Made by a program: the position numbers and the translations under genes. The notes below the pieces were generated by a model. It made no database searches. It saw only the letters and a program-made list of their open reading frames with translations, and was not told the DNA's origin. A stretch of DNA of 64,000 bases from Sulfurihydrogenibium subterraneum DSM 15120 (GTDB taxonomy: Bacteria > Aquificota > Aquificia > Aquificales > Hydrogenothermaceae): NCBI RefSeq assembly GCF_000619805.1, contig NZ_JHUV01000008.1, forward strand, positions 62,001 through 126,000. The letters run 5' to 3'. Positions 59,449 through 64,000 of the stretch are shown piece after piece (within the stretch, counting starts at the first letter, position 1; every line of letters starts with the position of its first letter).

Positions 59449-61177
59449 AACACATACCTCCGGATATTGGATCTATTTTATACTGTGCAATTTCTCTGCC
59501 TTTTGTATCTAATACATGTACAGCACAGGCTATACAAGGGTCAAATGAGTGTACTGTTCTCAATATTTCTAACGGCTGATCTGGATTAGAGAGTGTTATG
59601 TTTGAAACTAAAGAACTTTCATATGCACCCATTCTTCCTTTGTAATCTCTTGGTCCTGCATTCCAAGTGGAAGGGACAACCGCTTGATAATTTGCAACTT
59701 TTCCATCAACAATTCTCACCCAGTGTCCCAAAGCACCTCTTGGAGCTTCTGTAAGTCCATAACCTTTTAACTCTTTTCCTTTAGTTAATTTGTCATAATC
59801 AAATTTAGTCCATGTATCAAGGTTTCCTTTCGCTGCATTAGATGCAAGCTGATCTATCCATTCTATCATTACATCGGATATCATCCATGTTTCTATAGCT
59901 CGTGCAGCGGTTCTTCCTACAGTTGAAAAGAGCGCTTGAAGAGGTAATCCAGCAACTTTTAAAGCTTTATCTACATAGTTTTTAATTCTTTCATTTCCTG
60001 ATGCGTATCCAACAATCATTCTTGCAAGTGGTCCAACCTCTACTCTTATATCATCGTATATAGGAGATTTTATCCATGAATACTTTTCATTGACTTTTAA
60101 TAAGCCATTTTCATCAAACCCTGTGTAATTAGGATTTGTTTGACCATCAAAAGGATGTAATGGTTTATCTGTATTTTCATATTTGTACCAACTGTGTGTA
60201 ACATCTTCTGTAACCTTAGATTGATCAAAAGGAATGACTTTTGTTAAATCTTTATTGACTACAATTCCTGAGGAAAATAGAAGTTTAGCTTTATAGTGAG
60301 GATTATCATCTAATGGAAAATCTCCGTAAACAAGGTAGTTTCCAAGACCAGCTCCCACACCGTTTAAAGCCTCATCTTTATAAACTTGTCCAGCCATTAT
60401 AATATCAGGTATATAAGCTCTCAAAACAAAGTCTCTTGACTTTAAAAGAAGTTCTTTAAATAATGCTGCTCTTGCAGGGTTTTTAATATCTTGAACACAC
60501 GTTACACCACCTACTACTATTGATTGTGGATGAGGGTTTTTACCACCATATATCGCCATCATTTGAGCCATCCATCTTTGAGCTTCCAAAGCTTCAAGAT
60601 AGTGTGCAGTTGCTATCAGGTTCTGTTCAGGAGTAAATTTATAAGATTTGTTTCCCCAGTACGCATTTGCAAAAGGTCCTAATCTTCCAGATTCTACAAA
60701 CTTTTTAAGTCTCTCCTGTATTGCTTTATACTGAGTTGGTGAGTTATACCAAGGATTTTCTGAATAATTTTCTGCTTCTTTTGCAGCTTTGTAAGGGTCT
60801 GCTTTTAAAGCTGAAACGATATCTACCCAATCAAGGGCATGTAAATGATAAAAATGAACAACGTGATCGTGAATATACAATGAGCCTTCTATCAGATTCC
60901 TCACCAATCTTGCGTTTGTTGGAGGTGTTATGCCCAATGCGTGTTCAACAGCTTTTATACTTGTCCAGTAATGTACACCTGTACAAACACCACATATTCT
61001 CATAGCTATAAGTCCACAATCTCTCGCATCTCTACCTTTAAGGATGGTTTCTATTCCTCTCCACATAGTTGAAGAACTGTAAGCATCGACAATTCTATTA
61101 TTTTCATCTAAAACTACTTCTATTCTAAGATGTCCTTCAATCCTTGTAATTGGGTCTACTACTAATCTTTTAGACAT
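59441..61177 (-). CDS. hynL: [NiFe]-hydrogenase large subunit (group 1, membrane-bound uptake)
   Basis: 578 residues. Nickel ligands: RICGVCTGVHYW (C62, C65) and DPCIACAVH (C548, C551). The motif is followed by a 24-residue tail (from VLDTKGREI to GGMCYV) that the maturation protease should remove after His-554. DPITRIEGHLRIE opens the protein. The long VSALKADPYKAA and TPTNAR segments match group 1 uptake enzymes. Catalyses H2 splitting at the periplasmic face. One base after hynS. Confidence 0.97.
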   Translation of the reverse strand: MSKRLVVDPITRIEGHLRIEVVLDENNRIVDAYSSSTMWRGIETILKGRDARDCGLIAMRICGVCTGVHYWTSIKAVEHALGITPPTNARLVRNLIEGSLYIHDHVVHFYHLHALDWVDIVSALKADPYKAAKEAENYSENPWYNSPTQYKAIQERLKKFVESGRLGPFANAYWGNKSYKFTPEQNLIATAHYLEALEAQRWMAQMMAIYGGKNPHPQSIVVGGVTCVQDIKNPARAALFKELLLKSRDFVLRAYIPDIIMAGQVYKDEALNGVGAGLGNYLVYGDFPLDDNPHYKAKLLFSSGIVVNKDLTKVIPFDQSKVTEDVTHSWYKYENTDKPLHPFDGQTNPNYTGFDENGLLKVNEKYSWIKSPIYDDIRVEVGPLARMIVGYASGNERIKNYVDKALKVAGLPLQALFSTVGRTAARAIETWMISDVMIEWIDQLASNAAKGNLDTWTKFDYDKLTKGKELKGYGLTEAPRGALGHWVRIVDGKVANYQAVVPSTWNAGPRDYKGRMGAYESSLVSNITLSNPDQPLEILRTVHSFDPCIACAVHVLDTKGREIAQYKIDPISGGMCYV

Positions 61178-61178
61178 C

Positions 61179-62429
61179 TTACTCCTCCTTGTTTGAAGTT
61201 ATTGTTTCTTTTTTTCCTGCCAAAGCGCTCATAACAGCATGAGCACCTATTCCTATGGCTGTAGCTGTTAAAATCGTTAACCCTACTCTATCTACTGTAG
61301 ATTCAACCCCACCAATAGCAGGAGGTCTTATATCACTTGCAGCAACAGGTCTTTCTGTAGCATATTTATCCCAGAAGTTTGGTTCTGAACAACCTATACA
61401 ACCTCTACCAACACCTATAGGCCAGTTAGTTCCATCGTTATATCTAACTATAGAACAGTTGTTGAAGGTAAATGGTCCTTTACATCCCATCTTATATAAA
61501 CAGAAGTTATTTTTTGCACCTTCGTCTCCCCATTCTTCAACAAATTCTCCGGCATCAAAGTGAGCCCTTCTTTCACAGTTATCGTGAATTCTGTACCCAA
61601 AAGCAAATTTAGGTCTCTTTAGAGAATCAAGTTCAGGTAATGAACCTGTAAGAACGTAATGCATAATAACTCCAACAATATTCACTGGATTTGCCGGACA
61701 AGCCGGAATGTTTACAACAGGAACACCACTAACAACATCCATTACTCCTACTGCTCCGGTAGGATTAGGATAGGCAGCTGGAACTCCTCCAAAAGATGCA
61801 CATGCACCAACTGCTATAACAGCTTTAGCATCTTTAGCTAATCTTCTTACTCTTTGAACACCAGTTTCAGGATGTCTTCCAGTTGTAAATGCATACTCCA
61901 TTTTTACTGGAATTGACCCTTCTACAAAAAGTAAATACTGACCCTTGAATGTTTTAACAGCATCTTCAAGACACTTTTCTGCTTGATCCCCTGCAGCAGC
62001 CATGAGTGTTTCTTGATATTCTATGGAGAGATAATCTAATATTAGCTCATCAACTGTAGGAGCAGAAGATCTTATAAGAGCTTCTGTATTTCCATCACAG
62101 TCTTGAATGTTTATCCATATAACAGGGACTCTATTCATAACTTCTGCAGCTTGAGCAACCAACGGCTCAAAAGACGGTGGGAGCATTAAAGTTGCGGTCA
62201 TCATTGAAACCCATTTAAAAAAGTCTCTCCTTGAAATATCCCACATTGAAAGGTATTCATCAAACTTTATATCATCTTCTCTAACAGGCTTTTGTGATTT
62301 AAGCCAGTTTAACCTCTCTTCTGCCTTTTTGTAAAGTTGATCGTAATACTCTTTCCCTTTATTCGTATCTATAAGGTTTGTTGGTTTTATAAACATCTCT
62401 CTTAAAAAATCTCTTCTAAAAAATTCCAT
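61179..62429 (-). CDS. hynS: [NiFe]-hydrogenase small subunit with Tat signal, variant proximal site
   Basis: 416 residues. Twin-arginine motif SRRDFFKWV (R67, R68) lies unusually far in, after ~60 extra residues; a second RR (R5, R6 in FFRRDFLRE) opens the protein. C-terminal anchor at ~381-402. Cluster ligands: distal H282, C285, C310, C316; medial C325, C344, C347; proximal C111, C210 (GACASFGG), C244 (IPACPA). The expected fourth proximal Cys is Asn-114 (CDGNTEA, usually CxGCxES). The extra cysteines of O2-tolerant enzymes are absent. Promoter at 62555-62582. Confidence 0.95.
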   Translation of the reverse strand: MEFFRRDFLREMFIKPTNLIDTNKGKEYYDQLYKKAEERLNWLKSQKPVREDDIKFDEYLSMWDISRRDFFKWVSMMTATLMLPPSFEPLVAQAAEVMNRVPVIWINIQDCDGNTEALIRSSAPTVDELILDYLSIEYQETLMAAAGDQAEKCLEDAVKTFKGQYLLFVEGSIPVKMEYAFTTGRHPETGVQRVRRLAKDAKAVIAVGACASFGGVPAAYPNPTGAVGVMDVVSGVPVVNIPACPANPVNIVGVIMHYVLTGSLPELDSLKRPKFAFGYRIHDNCERRAHFDAGEFVEEWGDEGAKNNFCLYKMGCKGPFTFNNCSIVRYNDGTNWPIGVGRGCIGCSEPNFWDKYATERPVAASDIRPPAIGGVESTVDRVGLTILTATAIGIGAHAVMSALAGKKETITSNKEE

Positions 62430-62532
62430 AGCTAAACCTCCAGATAAAGATTTTTTTATTCGGTAGAAATTTTTTACCTCTTACGTAGTGGTGGTGATCT
62501 TTCTCTTTTTAAAGTTTTCATTTCTACATCCC

Positions 62533-62546
62533 TGAATAGTTATTCA
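62533..62546. promoter_or_regulatory. Palindrome at the hydrogenase transcription start
   Basis: TGAATA-GT-TATTCA, a perfect 6-2-6 inverted repeat, 9 bases downstream of the -10 element of the hynS promoter. A possible operator; no matching regulator is encoded nearby. Confidence 0.4.
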
Positions 62547-62554
62547 TTCATATA

Positions 62555-62582
62555 ATGATAAAAGCAAAAAATTTTTTGTCAA
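62555..62582 (-). promoter_or_regulatory. Promoter of the hynSLC operon
   Basis: Minus strand: TTGACA (62582-62577), 16-base spacer, TATCAT (62560-62555). It is in the 171-base gap between hypA and hynS, so the structural genes have their own start apart from hypDEA. Confidence 0.65.
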
Positions 62583-62600
62583 CGTAAATGTTTACTAACC

Positions 62601-62945
62601 TTAGACTTCCAATTCTATACTTTTTAAAATCATATCCGTTCCGTCTATAACATCTATATTAAAACTTTGGCAAAATTGACAGACAAAGTTGTAATCTTCA
62701 ATGGTAAAATCCTGATTACAGTCATTACATCTACAAATTACACTTTGAATTTCAATGACAAACTCTGCATTTTCTGCTATAGTTTTTTCTTTAAAAGTAT
62801 TGAAAGCCACCTCTAAAAGATGTGGCTCTACTCCGGACATTTTTCCTATTTTCACTACTACTTTTGAAACAGATTTTGCATTATTTTTTCTAGCGTTTTC
62901 TTCTATAAGGTCTAACAAACTTTGCACTATTGAAAACTCATGCAT
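62601..62945 (-). CDS. hypA: Hydrogenase nickel-insertion protein HypA
   Basis: 114 residues from the ATG at 62945, giving the invariant nickel-binding MHEFSIVQ (His-2); a longer frame upstream would bury it. Zinc site CRCNDC and CQFC. Delivers nickel to the large subunit with HypB. Starts 1 base after the hypE stop. Confidence 0.94.
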   Translation of the reverse strand: MHEFSIVQSLLDLIEENARKNNAKSVSKVVVKIGKMSGVEPHLLEVAFNTFKEKTIAENAEFVIEIQSVICRCNDCNQDFTIEDYNFVCQFCQSFNIDVIDGTDMILKSIELEV

Positions 62946-62946
62946 C

Positions 62947-63945
62947 TTAACATATCCTCGGAAGTATCTCACCAGCTGGTGGCTCCATAATTCTTGAAGA
63001 TCCATAAGAAGCTTTCAGTATAACTCTTTTCTTCCCTTTGGATTTTACTTTTCCTATAAGTTGCGCATCTTTTCCAAGGGGGTTTTTCCTTAATGTTTCT
63101 AAAGTTTTTTCCGTATCTTCTTTTGATACTGCTAATACTATCCTACCTTCGTTTGCTAAAATATACGGTTCTAAACCTAGCAGTTCACATAATCCTTGAA
63201 CCTGTGGTTTAACAGGTATTTTCTCTTCCAAGACTTCTATTTCCACACTTGAACTTTCAGCCCATTCATTTAAAACAGCAGACAATCCGCCTCTGGTAGG
63301 GTCTCTCATAGCCTTTATTTTTACGTTTACTTTTATTAAGTCTTCTACTAAACTCCATACGGAAGCACAGTCTGAAGTCAGGTCTGTCTGCAAATCTATA
63401 CCTTCTCTTTGAGCCATAATACAAGCTCCGTGATCTCCAACAGTTCCCGATACAATTATAATATCTTCTTCTGATAAATTATGAGCAGATATTCCTTCGT
63501 AAACTACTTTCCCTAATCCAGATGTATTTATAAAAATTTTATCAACAAAACCTTTTGGAACTACTTTTGTGTCCCCTGTCACAATTAAAGCACCTGTTTT
63601 TTTCAGCTCTTCTGCCATAGATTTTACTATCCTTTCTAAATCTTCAAAAGGAAAACCTTCTTCTATAATAAAACTACAGCTTAAATACAATGGTTTTGCT
63701 CCCATTACAGAAAGATCGTTTACAGTTCCAGCCACTGCTAACTTTCCAATATCTCCACCATTGAAAAATATTGGAGATATGGTAAAAGAATCTGTTGTAA
63801 ATGCAATTTTTGAATTTATGTTTAAAATGGCAGAATCTTCCATACTTGAAAGAATCTCATTGTTAAAATATTTAAAAAAAAGTTCTTTTATCAATTTTTG
63901 AGTTTCTTCTCCGCCTCCACCGTGAGCAAGCATAATTTGTTTCAT
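62947..63945 (-). CDS. hypE: Hydrogenase maturation protein HypE
   Basis: 332 residues, PurM-like fold. LAHGGGGEETQKLI start, DPTRGGLSAVLNEWA, TGDTKVVPKG and the C-terminal PRIC whose Cys is carbamoylated by HypF and dehydrated to thiocyanate. Starts overlapping the hypD stop (ATGA). Confidence 0.96.
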   Translation of the reverse strand: MKQIMLAHGGGGEETQKLIKELFFKYFNNEILSSMEDSAILNINSKIAFTTDSFTISPIFFNGGDIGKLAVAGTVNDLSVMGAKPLYLSCSFIIEEGFPFEDLERIVKSMAEELKKTGALIVTGDTKVVPKGFVDKIFINTSGLGKVVYEGISAHNLSEEDIIIVSGTVGDHGACIMAQREGIDLQTDLTSDCASVWSLVEDLIKVNVKIKAMRDPTRGGLSAVLNEWAESSSVEIEVLEEKIPVKPQVQGLCELLGLEPYILANEGRIVLAVSKEDTEKTLETLRKNPLGKDAQLIGKVKSKGKKRVILKASYGSSRIMEPPAGEILPRIC

Positions 63946-64000
63946 TGTTTAAAAACCTCCGGATTTCCATACTTATAGTAAGCCGCGCAGGCACCTTCTG
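63942..64000 (-). CDS. hypD: HypD C-terminus (cut by window edge)
   Basis: The last ~18 codons before a TGA read EGACAAYYKYGNPEVFKQ, the conserved C-terminal end of HypD, which assembles the Fe(CN)2CO group with HypC. The stop overlaps the hypE start. The rest lies outside the window. Confidence 0.85.
   Translation of the reverse strand, partial: EGACAAYYKYGNPEVFKQ

Overview
The window looks like a chromosomal segment of a thermophilic, hydrogen- and sulfur-oxidising member of the Aquificota, most likely Hydrogenothermaceae (Sulfurihydrogenibium or a close relative). This is inferred from the low GC content, tightly packed genes with many 1-10 base overlaps, frequent TTG starts, a membrane-bound [NiFe] uptake hydrogenase with its maturation genes, arsenic and copper resistance operons, and biosynthetic gene types common in that phylum. 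No species assignment can be proven without a database search. No stretch over 300 bases lacks a gene or mobile-element feature.

Layout. 1-1.6 kb: right end of an IS110-family element that has cut off a CRISPR type I cas8-like gene directly behind cas6. 1.6-7 kb (- strand): a small atypical kinase, a membrane protein, lolA, a thioredoxin-TPR protein, a Nudix hydrolase, murE and a histone-deacetylase-like hydrolase. 7-10.6 kb: der, a nitrilase-family amidase and pyrE (+), then a CcsA-type cytochrome c assembly protein (-). 10.7-17 kb (-): gltD, argF, pyrB, dedA, tRNA-Arg, an M16 protease and a Tim44-like protein. 17-19.4 kb: an ars operon (cysteine-bearing small protein, arsR, arsC, arsB). 19.4-25.6 kb: metE plus an outer-membrane protein, a Fur-family regulator, and a TonB-dependent receptor plus membrane protein. 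These share a conspicuous 7-1-7 palindrome, TGCAAAT-N-ATTTGCA. 25.6-33.2 kb: PHP and PAP2 proteins, then a cus-type copper/silver efflux operon with a NosL-like protein.

33.3-44.5 kb: pgsA, an IS607-type relic with a zinc-ribbon-less TnpB, dapE, an IclR regulator, five tRNAs in two clusters, mltG, ruvX, leuC, metF, and a ycbK-ycbB-tatA-bcp operon. 44.5-53.9 kb: leuA, an M23 peptidase, transaldolase, dnaA, two unrecognised genes, ilvE, rpsU, yqeY and cvpA. 53.9-64 kb (-): a hydrogenase locus reading hypD-hypE-hypA, then hynS-hynL-hynC, then the maturation protease, a degenerate HypF paralogue and hypF.

How it fits together. The hydrogenase feeds electrons from H2 through a cytochrome b to the quinone pool. 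HypA/D/E/F and the protease assemble and process its Ni-Fe site, and the Tat pathway (a tatA lies at 44.4 kb) would export it. The strongest candidates for something undescribed are (i) the degenerate HypF-like protein next to the intact hypF, (ii) the hydrogenase small subunit with Asn where a proximal-cluster Cys is expected, and (iii) a putative metal regulon built on the 7-1-7 box and a Fur-family regulator lacking the usual His-rich sensor motif.
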